Below are positions 9,625 to 17,729 of a DNA stretch of 64,000 nt, one piece after another (position 1 is the stretch's first letter; each line of letters opens with the position of its first letter). Source of the DNA: Paraburkholderia caffeinitolerans (GTDB lineage: Bacteria > Pseudomonadota > Gammaproteobacteria > Burkholderiales > Burkholderiaceae); assembly GCF_902859945.1 (NCBI RefSeq), contig NZ_CADIKL010000013.1, positions 108,280-172,279 of the forward strand, read 5' to 3'. Under the pieces are notes generated by a model, which had not been told where the DNA came from, searched no databases, and was given only the letters and a program-made list of their open reading frames with translations. Made by a program: the position numbers and the translations under genes.

Positions 9625-10371
9625 ATGGATCGGATCGAATTGGAATTGTATCTGAACAATCTTCTGGAATCCGCGCGGTTCAAGGACTACTGCCCGAACG
9701 GCCTGCAGGTGGAGGGGCGGCGCCGCGTGGAGAAGATCGCGACAGGCGTGACCGCCTCGCTGGCCTTCCTGGAGGCCGCGCTGGAGTGGGGCGCCGACGC
9801 CGTGCTGGTCCACCACGGCTACTTCTGGCGCAACGAACCGCCGCAGATCACCGGGCGCAAGCACCGCCGCCTGAAAGCGCTGCTGGCGAACGACCTCAAT
9901 CTCTTCGCGTACCATCTGCCGCTCGACAGCCATTCTGAACTGGGCAATAACGCGCAGTTGGGCGCCAAACTCGGCTGGATCGGCGAAAAACGCTTCGGCG
10001 ACCAGGACCTTGGCTGGATGACCACGCTGCCCATGCCCATCACGCTCGCGCACTTCACGGCGCAAGTCGAGCAGACGCTCGGCCGCGCGCCGCTCGTGCT
10101 CGGCGATCCCGACTGGGAACTGCGCCATGTGGCCTGGTGCACCGGCGCGGCGCAGGGCTTCTTCGACGCGGCGATCGACGCCGGCGCCGATGTCTTCCTG
10201 ACCGGCGAGATCTCGGAGCCCACGACTCATACCTCGGCCGAGAGCGGCGTGGCGTTTCTTGCTGCAGGCCACCATGCTACGGAACGCTTTGGCGTGCAGG
10301 CCGTGGGCGCGCACCTCGCCGAGGCATTCAACATCGAGCATCTCTTCATCGACATCCACAATCCTGTTTGA
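9625..10371 (+). CDS. Nif3-like dinuclear metal centre protein (YbgI family)
   Basis: A 248-residue protein of the Nif3/YbgI family, whose members hold two metal ions; GTP cyclohydrolase-like activity has been proposed for relatives but the role is unsettled. Metal-ligand motifs seen are VLVHHGYFW (about residues 70-78), AYHLPLDSH and, near the C-terminus, [12 protein letters not shown]. The AGAGGA site 7 bases before the ATG supports the start. The gene is divergent from the protease with 19 bases between start codons, so its promoter must lie inside the protease reading frame. Confidence 0.93.
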   Translation: MDRIELELYLNNLLESARFKDYCPNGLQVEGRRRVEKIATGVTASLAFLEAALEWGADAVLVHHGYFWRNEPPQITGRKHRRLKALLANDLNLFAYHLPLDSHSELGNNAQLGAKLGWIGEKRFGDQDLGWMTTLPMPITLAHFTAQVEQTLGRAPLVLGDPDWELRHVAWCTGAAQGFFDAAIDAGADVFLTGEISEPTTHTSAESGVAFLAAGHHATERFGVQAVGAHLAEAFNIEHLFIDIHNPV

Positions 10372-10398
10372 GTGGCGTCATCGGGCGCTGCTCGCCTT

Positions 10399-10433
10399 TT
10401 TGCTTCGCCGCGAGTCGCTCGAGGCGAAGCAAA
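10399..10433. repeat. Stem-loop in the Nif3-petA intergenic region
   Basis: An 11-bp perfect inverted repeat (TTTGCTTCGCC at 10399-10409, complement at 10423-10433) with an inner 4-bp CGAG/CTCG extension. No T-tract follows on either strand, so it is not an obvious terminator; it could stabilise or process an mRNA end. Confidence 0.6.
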
Positions 10434-10443
10434 TCTGTTCGCC

Positions 10444-10472
10444 TTGGCAGGCGGGTATTTGCGAAATAATAA
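10444..10472 (+). promoter_or_regulatory. Candidate sigma-70 promoter upstream of petABC
   Basis: TTGGCA (10444-10449) and TAATAA (10467-10472) are separated by exactly 17 bases. It lies about 170 bases before petA but upstream of a terminator-like hairpin at 10511-10531, so transcripts from it would have to read through that hairpin to reach petA. Confidence 0.4.
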
Positions 10473-10510
10473 GAATACGCCCGCCCTTGTGGGGGAAAAC
10501 CCCGAGATAT

Positions 10511-10531
10511 CAAGCACTTCGAGTGCTTTTT
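10511..10531 (+). terminator. Intrinsic terminator (or attenuator) before petA
   Basis: The stem AAGCACT/AGTGCTT (7 bp, TCG loop) runs directly into five T residues on the plus strand. It most simply ends the Nif3 transcript. If the promoter at 10444 is real it would act as an attenuator for petABC. Confidence 0.65.
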
Positions 10532-10640
10532 GGCGTCCGCCCCTTGTAAATGCCAACTCCATTCGAGCAAACTAGCGTTCGGCAGCACCGCGGGTTTGCT
10601 GGCGTGACGGATAAATCCAACTCAGAAGTGGGGCGATGTG

Positions 10641-11261
10641 ATGCGAGACAATGAGAACGACCGCGTCGACGGCAGCCGCCGTACCTGGCTGATAGCGACG
10701 TCCGTAGCAAGTGGCATTGGAGGCGTAGCCACTGTCGTACCTTTCGTAGCTTCGTTTGCACCATCCGAAAAAGCCCGCGCGGCCGGCGCGCCGGTTGAAG
10801 TCGACATCAGCGGACTCGAAGCCGGCACGATGATGACCGTGGCGTGGCGCGGCAAGCCCGTGTGGATCCTGAACCGCACCCAGCGCATGATGGCCGACTG
10901 CAAGAAGGCCGATCCCGAACTGGCGGACCCGCACTCCGAGCATCCTTTCTCGATGCCGATGCCGGACTACTGCAAGAACGAATACCGCTCGCGCGCCGAG
11001 CACCAGAACATTCTCGTGGCCGTTGCCGTGTGCACCCATCTGGGCTGCACGCCCACGCCGCGCTTCCAGGAAGGCCCGCAGGCCAACCTGCCCGACGACT
11101 GGCCCGGCGGCTTCCTGTGCCCGTGCCACGGCTCCACCTACGATCTCGCCGGCCGCGTGTTCAAGAACAAGCCCGCGCCGCAGAACCTCGACATTCCCCG
11201 GTACATGTTCACGTCCCCGACGCAGATCGTGATCGGCAAGGACGAGAAAGGAGAAGCGTGA
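10641..11261 (+). CDS. petA: Ubiquinol-cytochrome c reductase, Rieske iron-sulfur subunit
   Basis: Predicted 206 residues. The N-terminus carries a twin-arginine element (SRRTWL, residues 12-17) and a transmembrane anchor (about 18-40), so it is a likely substrate of the tatABC products encoded nearby. The Rieske 2Fe-2S ligands are in CTHLGC (131-136) and CPCHGS (160-165). It passes electrons from ubiquinol to cytochrome c1. ATG 10641 is used; a GTG one codon upstream is possible. Its TGA overlaps the petB start by one base. Confidence 0.96.
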   Translation: MRDNENDRVDGSRRTWLIATSVASGIGGVATVVPFVASFAPSEKARAAGAPVEVDISGLEAGTMMTVAWRGKPVWILNRTQRMMADCKKADPELADPHSEHPFSMPMPDYCKNEYRSRAEHQNILVAVAVCTHLGCTPTPRFQEGPQANLPDDWPGGFLCPCHGSTYDLAGRVFKNKPAPQNLDIPRYMFTSPTQIVIGKDEKGEA

Positions 11262-12658
11262 TGGCGACGGGACACGAGAAAGAGGTTACGACAACGGGCG
11301 CTTCTTCGGGACTCGTCGGCTGGATCGACAAGCGCTTTCCAATGACGTCGACCTGGAAAGCGCATCTCTCCGAGTACTACGCGCCGAAGAACTTCAACTT
11401 CTGGTACTTCTTCGGCTCGCTCGCGCTGCTGGTGCTGGTGAACCAGATCGTCACCGGCATCTTCCTCACCATGAACTACAAGCCCGACTCGACGCTCGCG
11501 TTCGCGTCGGTCGAGTACATCATGCGCGAGGTGCCGTGGGGCTGGCTGATCCGCTACATGCACTCCACGGGCGCATCGATGTTCTTCGTGGTCGTGTATC
11601 TGCACATGTTCCGCGGGCTTCTATACGGTTCTTACCGCAAACCGCGCGAACTCGTCTGGATCTTCGGCTGCGCGATCTTCCTGTGCCTGATGGCCGAGGC
11701 GTTCTTCGGTTATCTGCTGCCGTGGGGCCAGATGTCGTTCTGGGGCGCGCAGGTGATCGTGAACCTGTTCTCGGCGATTCCGTTCATCGGCCCGGACCTG
11801 TCGCTCTGGATCCGCGGCGATTACGTGGTTTCCGACGTCACGCTCAACCGCTTCTTCGCGTTCCACGTGATTGCGATTCCGCTCGTGCTGATCGGGCTCG
11901 TGATCGCGCATATCGTGGCGTTGCATGAAGTGGGCTCGAACAACCCCGATGGCGTCGAGATCAAGGAGAAAAAGGACGCGAACGGCATTCCGCTCGACGG
12001 CATCCCGTTCCATCCGTACTACTCCGTGCACGACTTCATGGGCGTGTGCATCTTCCTGATGATCTTCGCGGCCATCGTGTTCTTCGCGCCGGAAATGGGC
12101 GGGTACTTCCTCGAAGCCAATAACTTCGTGCCGGCCAATTCGCTGCAGACGCCGCCCGAAATCGCGCCGGTCTGGTACTTCACGGCGTTCTACGCGATGC
12201 TGCGCGCCACGACCGACCCGTTCAAGATCGTGCTGATGATCGTGATTGCGCTGCTCGGCCTGCTCGCGCTGCTGCGCGCGCGCGGCAAGTGGCGCGCGGG
12301 GCTGCCGGTGCTGGCGATTCTCGTGATTCTTGCGATGCAGTTCACCGAGTCGAAGTTCTGGGGTGTCGTGGTGATGGGCACGGCGGTGGTTTCGCTCTTC
12401 TTCCTGCCGTGGCTCGATCGCGCGCCGGTGAAGTCGATCCGCTACCGGCCACTGTTCCATAAAGTCTTCCTCGCGATCTTCGTGCTCGCGTTCCTGACGC
12501 TCGGATTCCTTGGAACCCGGCCGCCTTCGCCGGCGGCGACGCTGATTGCCCAGATCTGCGCGCTCGTCTATTTCGCGTTTTTCCTCGGCATGCCGTTCTG
12601 GACGACGCTTGGCACCTTCAAGCAGCCGCCCGAGCGCGTGCGGTTCAAGCCCCATTAA
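11261..12658 (+). CDS. petB: Ubiquinol-cytochrome c reductase, cytochrome b subunit
   Basis: The 465-residue integral membrane subunit has the two haem-b ligand pairs His101/His115 (YMHSTGASMFFVVVYLH) and His202/His217 (in AFHVIAIPLVL and IAHIVALHEVG), the Qo-site PPE(I)-type motif in LQTPPEIAPVWYF, and about eight helices. It holds both quinone sites of the bc1 complex. A much longer open frame extends upstream through petA in another frame; the real start is ATG 11261, which follows AAAGGAGAAG and overlaps the petA stop (TGATG). The final ~60 residues are extra hydrophobic sequence as in other beta-proteobacteria. Confidence 0.97.
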   Translation: MATGHEKEVTTTGASSGLVGWIDKRFPMTSTWKAHLSEYYAPKNFNFWYFFGSLALLVLVNQIVTGIFLTMNYKPDSTLAFASVEYIMREVPWGWLIRYMHSTGASMFFVVVYLHMFRGLLYGSYRKPRELVWIFGCAIFLCLMAEAFFGYLLPWGQMSFWGAQVIVNLFSAIPFIGPDLSLWIRGDYVVSDVTLNRFFAFHVIAIPLVLIGLVIAHIVALHEVGSNNPDGVEIKEKKDANGIPLDGIPFHPYYSVHDFMGVCIFLMIFAAIVFFAPEMGGYFLEANNFVPANSLQTPPEIAPVWYFTAFYAMLRATTDPFKIVLMIVIALLGLLALLRARGKWRAGLPVLAILVILAMQFTESKFWGVVVMGTAVVSLFFLPWLDRAPVKSIRYRPLFHKVFLAIFVLAFLTLGFLGTRPPSPAATLIAQICALVYFAFFLGMPFWTTLGTFKQPPERVRFKPH

Positions 12659-12679
12659 TCAGCGAGCGAGGAAGACACG

Positions 12680-13465
12680 ATGATGAAATCTCTCTTTTCG
12701 ACGCTCGCAAGGGCGACGGGCGCGGGCATTGCCGGAGTCGCGCTGGCATGCGCGCTGGGATTCGGGGCGGGATCGGTGGTGGCGCAGGAAAACATTCCGC
12801 TCGACCACGCACCCGATAACGGGGAAAATCTTGCTTCGCTGCAACATGGCGCGCAATTGTTTGTAAACTATTGCCTGAATTGCCATAGTGCGAACTTGAT
12901 GCGCTACAGCCGGCTGGAAGCTATCGGCATCCCGCAGAAGCAAATCGAAGATAATCTCCTTTTCACGACGGATAAGGTCGGCAACACGATGTCCATCGCG
13001 ATGCGCCCGGACGACGCCAAGGCGTGGTTCGGCGTGGAGCCGCCGGACCTCTCCGTGGAAGCGCGCGCGCGAGGGCGCGACTGGCTATATACATATTTGC
13101 GCAGTTTCTACCGCGACGATACGCGTCCGACCGGCTGGAACAACCTGGCGTTCGAAAACGTGAGCATGCCCAACGTACTCTGGCAGTTGCAGGGCGTGCG
13201 CACGGCGAAGTTCGAAGACATGACCGAAGAGGAAACGGGGGAGAAGATCCACCGTTTTGTGGGGTACCAACAGATCACGCCAGGGAAGCTTTCGCCGGTA
13301 GATTATGATTCTGCTGTGGCCGATCTTGTTGCATACCTTGGCTGGATGGCCGAGCCGGAGCAGAAAACCCGCAAGCAGCTCGGGGTCTGGGTGCTCCTGT
13401 TCCTCGGTGTTCTGAGCTTTTTCGCGTGGCGACTGAACGCCGCGTACTGGAAAGATATCAAATAA
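12680..13465 (+). CDS. petC: Ubiquinol-cytochrome c reductase, cytochrome c1 subunit
   Basis: A 261-residue precursor with a Sec-type signal peptide (about residues 1-36, ending in VVAQ), the covalent haem motif CLNCH (65-69), a likely axial methionine in the TMSIAMRPDDAKAWFG region, and a single C-terminal membrane anchor (LGVWVLLFLGVLSFFAW). It accepts electrons from the Rieske centre in the periplasm. It starts 22 bases after petB and is the last gene of petABC; a hairpin terminator follows. Confidence 0.96.
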   Translation: MMKSLFSTLARATGAGIAGVALACALGFGAGSVVAQENIPLDHAPDNGENLASLQHGAQLFVNYCLNCHSANLMRYSRLEAIGIPQKQIEDNLLFTTDKVGNTMSIAMRPDDAKAWFGVEPPDLSVEARARGRDWLYTYLRSFYRDDTRPTGWNNLAFENVSMPNVLWQLQGVRTAKFEDMTEEETGEKIHRFVGYQQITPGKLSPVDYDSAVADLVAYLGWMAEPEQKTRKQLGVWVLLFLGVLSFFAWRLNAAYWKDIK

Positions 13466-13500
13466 TCACGTCCTGACCGACGTGGGGCCGGTGCGACGAG

Positions 13501-13540
13501 ACACCGCCTGATGGTTCAGCGACCGTCAGACGGTGTTTTT
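13501..13540 (+). terminator. Intrinsic terminator after petC
   Basis: An 11-bp stem with one mismatch (ACACCGCCTGA with TCAGACGGTGT) followed by TTTTT. It lies 36 bases past the petC stop and separates petABC from sspA. Confidence 0.75.
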
Positions 13541-13579
13541 GCCTGCCGGCCTTTTGGGTTTATTGAGGAAATGTAAATC

Positions 13580-14191
13580 ATGATGGTTCTGTACTCCGGC
13601 ACTACCTGCCCGTTCTCCCAGCGCTGCCGGCTGGTGTTGTTCGAAAAGGGCATGGACTTCGAAATCCGCGACGTCGACCTGTTCAACAAACCGGAAGACA
13701 TCGCCGTGATGAATCCGTACGGTCAGGTGCCGATTCTGGTCGAGCGCGACCTGATTCTGTACGAATCGAACATCATCAACGAGTACATCGACGAGCGCTT
13801 CCCGCACCCGCAGCTGATGCCGGCCGACCCGGTCCAGCGCGCCCGCGCGCGCCTGTTCCTGCTCAACTTCGAGAAGGAACTGTTCGTGCACGTGAGCACG
13901 CTCGAAAACGAGAAGGGCAAGGCTGCCGAGAAGAACCACGAAAAGGCACGCCTCGCGATTCGCGACCGCCTCACGCAGCTCGCACCGATCTTCCTGAAGA
14001 ACAAGTACATGCTGGGCGAAGAGTTCTCGATGCTCGACGTCGCGATCGCACCGCTGCTGTGGCGCCTCGATCACTACGGCATCGAATTGTCGAAGAACGC
14101 TGCACCGCTCATGAAGTACGCCGAGCGTATCTTCAGCCGTCCGGCCTATATCGAAGCGCTGACGCCTTCGGAAAAGGTGATGCGCCGCTAA
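13580..14191 (+). CDS. sspA: Stringent starvation protein A (GST-like RNA polymerase-associated protein)
   Basis: A 203-residue glutathione S-transferase-fold protein. The N-terminal thioredoxin-like domain (VLYSGTTCPFSQRCRLVLFEKG) is followed by the NPYGQVPILVERDLILYESNIINEYID segment and a helical C-terminal domain. SspA proteins bind RNA polymerase and reprogramme transcription during starvation or acid stress; they usually lack GST activity. GAGGAAA precedes the ATG. It is paired with sspB 78 bases downstream, the standard arrangement. Confidence 0.95.
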   Translation: MMVLYSGTTCPFSQRCRLVLFEKGMDFEIRDVDLFNKPEDIAVMNPYGQVPILVERDLILYESNIINEYIDERFPHPQLMPADPVQRARARLFLLNFEKELFVHVSTLENEKGKAAEKNHEKARLAIRDRLTQLAPIFLKNKYMLGEEFSMLDVAIAPLLWRLDHYGIELSKNAAPLMKYAERIFSRPAYIEALTPSEKVMRR

Positions 14192-14269
14192 GCCGGTGTT
14201 GTAACAGGAGGCGGCGGGCGCCCGGTGATTTTGGGTTGCCGGGTGCGCCGCCTCGTCAGAGGATTGTTG

Positions 14270-14773
14270 ATGCAAGAGATTTCCACCAAGCCGTATCTGC
14301 TACGCGCGCTGTACGAGTGGTGCACCGACAACGGCTTCACGCCGCACATCGCGGTGCGGGTCGACAACCGCACGCGGGTGCCGCGCCAGTTCGTGCGCGA
14401 CGGCGAGATCGTGCTGAACATCAGCTTCGATGCCACGAGCCAGCTGCAGATGGGCAACGAGATGGTCGAGTTCCACGCCCGTTTTTCCGGCAAGTCGCAC
14501 AAGATCGAGGTGCCCGTGTCGAACGTGCTTGCGATCTATGCGCGCGAGAACGGCCAGGGCATGGCGTTCCCGGTAGACGCGCCGCCGGGCGATGCCGATG
14601 ACGTGCTGCCGTCCGCCCAGGAGGACGGGCATGACGACGAGGCAGTGCCTGTTGCCGCAGATGCGGCACAGGAGGCCGAGGCGCCAGAGCCGGCAGTTTC
14701 TGCTCCCGAGAAGGATAAAGGCGACGACGGCGCTGCGAAGGGCGGAAAGGGCCACCTCAAGATCGTGAAATGA
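14270..14773 (+). CDS. sspB: Stringent starvation protein B (ClpXP specificity factor)
   Basis: The 167-residue product delivers ssrA-tagged peptides to ClpXP. It begins MQEISTKPYLLRALYEWC, carries the tag-binding core (VRVDNRTRVPRQFVRDGEIVLNI), then a long acidic Ala/Glu linker from about residue 105, and ends in a basic hydrophobic ClpX-tethering tail (GGKGHLKIVK). AGAGGA lies upstream of ATG 14270; an in-frame codon at 14225 would add 15 non-homologous residues. It is the last gene before tRNA-Thr. Confidence 0.95.
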   Translation: MQEISTKPYLLRALYEWCTDNGFTPHIAVRVDNRTRVPRQFVRDGEIVLNISFDATSQLQMGNEMVEFHARFSGKSHKIEVPVSNVLAIYARENGQGMAFPVDAPPGDADDVLPSAQEDGHDDEAVPVAADAAQEAEAPEPAVSAPEKDKGDDGAAKGGKGHLKIVK

Positions 14774-14791
14774 GGTAGAATCGCGGGCTAC

Positions 14792-14867
<76 letters not shown>

Positions 14868-14876
14868 AATGCATCG

Positions 14877-14912
14877 AAAAGGGTTATCGCTTTCTGAGCG
14901 GTAACCCTTTTT
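14877..14912. terminator. Intrinsic terminator after tRNA-Thr
   Basis: A 15-bp stem (14877-14891 with 14897-14911, one G-T pair) flanked by four A on the left and five T on the right. It can end both the tRNA/sspB transcript and the convergent methyltransferase gene. Confidence 0.88.
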
Positions 14913-14938
14913 CGTTTTAGGCGTGGATCGTTATGCCG

Positions 14939-17476
14939 CTACCGCTTCCGGCCTCCGCCTTCCACAAGCACGATCTCTTCCCGCCCCAGTCCGTACGCTG
15001 CATAAAGCGCCAAGTCGATCTCGCGTTCTAGCGCCTCGCATTGCGCTTCATCGCCCGATTGGTCCAACCGCAGCAACGTATCCACCAGACGCACAACTTC
15101 CGCGCGCATGCTTGCATCCGCGGGCACCGGTAATGCGTCGATCATCGCTTTGGTGAACGCCACGCCGCCGTTGTAGCTAGACGCCCCAAAGCGGGCACGC
15201 GTGACGAATCCCGCAAGCGGGCAGTTGAGCACCGCCGCCGCGAATTTCAGCAGGTTCTCATCGTCGGAGCATAGGATCAGTGTTGTCTTGCCCGGGATCG
15301 AGTCGCCCGCGAGATCGAGCGTCGCGTGCAAATGCGTGAGCCCCTTCACGATCACCTTTTTCGCGTCCGCCTTTGCGCGGTAGCTGTTTGCGAATGTCGC
15401 CGCGAAACGCGAACGCTCGACCACGGGCTGTGCGTAGCGGCGTCCGAGATAGGTCATCGGCTTGCTGCCCCAGCGCGATGCGTAGCGGCCCAGCGTGCCG
15501 GTGTTGACCACGCGGTAGTGACGGTGCGTATCGAAGCTGTCTTGCGCTTCGTCGATCAATGGCGCGAGCCGGTAAGCGTCCGCTGTCGCGCAGGCGTTCT
15601 CGCAGCGCAGCAGCGAGCCTAGCGCCGGATGCGCGCGTATGAGCCGCCGTACGAACGCATAGTGCGGCGAGAGCAGCGCATCGAGCGCCCATGGCGCTTC
15701 GAGTTCGCGCTTGCGCACGCGCGCGAGTGGCCTGAGCGCTGCGCCGTCGATGCGTGCCGTCTCGACGTGGTCCGTGCCGGACTTGCGATACACCGTGACG
15801 ATTGAATCGACCTGCGCGCGCTCGAACACGTCGCGGCCCAGTGCGACGATCCGCGCGATCTTGTCGAGATGGTGTGAGCGGAATGCGGCGCCGAACGGTT
15901 TCGCGAGCCATTTGTCGGGGGTGAGAAAAGCCATCGTTCCGTGCTGGGCAGTCAGCGCGAGGCCCAGCTCCATGAAGACGATGTAGAGGTCCCAGTTGCC
16001 GCGCGCGCTCGGCCAGCGCTGTGCGAGTGCTTCGCGCAGGGGCTTCTGGCCTTCGTTGACCATGCGTTCGGAGTCGATGTACGGCGGGTTGGCGATGACG
16101 GCATCGAAGGCGGCGTCGCGCTGTGCATCGAACACGATGGGGTTCAGCACCGCATTGCCCTGTTTCAGATGGGCTTCGAGATCCGGCAGCGTGGCGAAAA
16201 CGCCTTCGTCGTCGTACACGGCGTGGGCGAGTAGTTCAAACGCGAGGCGAAGGCGCGCCATGCCAAGTGCTTGATCGTCAATATCCACGCCGAAGAGATT
16301 GTGTTCTACGATCGCGCGTTTCTCGCGATAGAGCGCGGCGTCGATGCGTTGCCGCTGCGCGTGCGATTCGTCGTGAGCGCGTGCGATGACGAGGCGGTCC
16401 TCCACCGCCTCGATGCGAAGTCCGGCGAGCGCGGGATTTTCCCGGTCGTCGAACAAGCCAAGGCGCGACTTTACCGCGAGCAATTCGTCGAGCGCGGAAG
16501 CGAGCAGATGCCCGGTTCCAACAGCTGGATCGCACACGCGCAGCGCGGCGAAGATTGTGCGCGCTTCGTCGCGATCGTCGATTGATTTGGATAGCTGATC
16601 AATGGTCGAGCAATGCCAATCTTTGATGCGATTGAAGCGCCCCAGCACCGCGCCCGTGATTGCCTCGCGTGCGAGAAATGTGGCGACGCTCTCCGGCGTG
16701 TACCACGCGCCATCGCGATAACCATTGAGCTTTTCGAAGACGAGCCCGAGCGTCGCGGCATCGATGCGTTTTACGTCCGTGTCAGCGTGCGGGTTCGCGT
16801 CAAACCCGAACTCGAACCCGTCGAGAAAGTCGAGCAGATCGACGACCGTATTGCGCCCGTGAGGGGGCAGCGCGGAATCCAGCGAGCCGAGTGTGATCGC
16901 ATGCTTCGCGAGATCGGCGGGCTCGAACGTGGAACCGTCGAAGCACGGCAAATGCGGATAGCGGCACGGCGACCCGGTTTCAGGCGAGCCGTTTCCGAGT
17001 ATTTCGCGGCAGAGCGCATCGAGCTCGGCGAATGTGCCGATGTGTTCGCTGCGCAGAAAGGCGTAAGCGGGATCGCGCTCGTGCAGTACCAACAGCCGCG
17101 CCTCCAGCAGCTTGAGGAACATGACGCGGCCGATCCAGGCGATGCAAAGCCGCAACGCGGTGCGAAAGGTAAGTGCCTCCTGATCCAGCGAGCCGGCGTG
17201 GCTGTGCGCGTTCTCCACGTTCGACGCAGGCGCTTCGTGCGCCTCCATGCAGGCGATCGCCAGCTCCACAAGTGCGCCGGGGCTGCGTTCATCCGGAGCG
17301 CAGCGCGCAACCACGGCCTTGCCGCTTGCCACGGTTTCCTGCAAGCCTGTGATCCGCAGCAGCCCCGAGTAGAGGTCCGCGTCGAGTCCGGCGCGGTTGG
17401 CGCGTCTTGCACGGGCGCTTCGCTTACCGGTGCTGTCCGCGCGGTTTGCACGGCTCGGTTGATTCGTCTCTGACAT
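14939..17476 (-). CDS. Eco57I-like N6-adenine DNA methyltransferase (type IIG-like, apparently solitary)
   Basis: Predicted 845 residues. An N-terminal helical region (about 100-250, including RVMFLKLLEARLLVLHERDPAY) precedes the methyltransferase core: a GAWYTPESVA motif near 256, SAM motif I DPAVGTG at about 316-322, the HNLFGVDIDDQALGMARLRL strand near 392, and catalytic motif IV NPPY at about 463-466. A TaqI/Eco57I-type target-recognition region follows (roughly 620-810, NRIxD-like and SSYNGG motifs). I can recognise no PD-(D/E)xK nuclease in the short N-terminus, and no restriction or specificity gene is adjacent. An in-frame stop lies just upstream of the alternative ATG at 17548, so the frame cannot extend further. 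This is the clearest accessory gene here. Confidence 0.85.
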   Translation of the reverse strand: MSETNQPSRANRADSTGKRSARARRANRAGLDADLYSGLLRITGLQETVASGKAVVARCAPDERSPGALVELAIACMEAHEAPASNVENAHSHAGSLDQEALTFRTALRLCIAWIGRVMFLKLLEARLLVLHERDPAYAFLRSEHIGTFAELDALCREILGNGSPETGSPCRYPHLPCFDGSTFEPADLAKHAITLGSLDSALPPHGRNTVVDLLDFLDGFEFGFDANPHADTDVKRIDAATLGLVFEKLNGYRDGAWYTPESVATFLAREAITGAVLGRFNRIKDWHCSTIDQLSKSIDDRDEARTIFAALRVCDPAVGTGHLLASALDELLAVKSRLGLFDDRENPALAGLRIEAVEDRLVIARAHDESHAQRQRIDAALYREKRAIVEHNLFGVDIDDQALGMARLRLAFELLAHAVYDDEGVFATLPDLEAHLKQGNAVLNPIVFDAQRDAAFDAVIANPPYIDSERMVNEGQKPLREALAQRWPSARGNWDLYIVFMELGLALTAQHGTMAFLTPDKWLAKPFGAAFRSHHLDKIARIVALGRDVFERAQVDSIVTVYRKSGTDHVETARIDGAALRPLARVRKRELEAPWALDALLSPHYAFVRRLIRAHPALGSLLRCENACATADAYRLAPLIDEAQDSFDTHRHYRVVNTGTLGRYASRWGSKPMTYLGRRYAQPVVERSRFAATFANSYRAKADAKKVIVKGLTHLHATLDLAGDSIPGKTTLILCSDDENLLKFAAAVLNCPLAGFVTRARFGASSYNGGVAFTKAMIDALPVPADASMRAEVVRLVDTLLRLDQSGDEAQCEALEREIDLALYAAYGLGREEIVLVEGGGRKR

Positions 17477-17729
17477 GTTCTGGTTGTGCGCCCCCGCGCG
17501 GATTGCCGCCCATTTTACTGGCCGCGCGCAACTGTTCGTTCCCGTCATTCGTTCTTGCCGTTCGTCTTACGCCATCCGGTCAGGTCGACGCCGGCGTTGC
17601 GCTGCGCGATGATGCGGTCATGCCGGGGACGATGGGCGTCCCGGCGCTACGCATGGGCATGCTCTGCTATATGATGGCGCCGCATATCGAGGCGCGCCGT
17701 CACGGCGGGCCGTCAAGCATTCGAATCCT

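Noticed and set aside
2915..10577. Shared AAACTAGCG upstream of hisA (2915-2923) and petA (10569-10577) as a common promoter element
   Set aside because: A 9-mer match is expected by chance in a window of this size, and neither copy has a convincing -35 at the right distance.
11621..12655. A 344-codon frame antisense to petB
   Set aside because: Complement of a conserved cytochrome b gene; the product is Arg/His/Glu-rich with no family resemblance.
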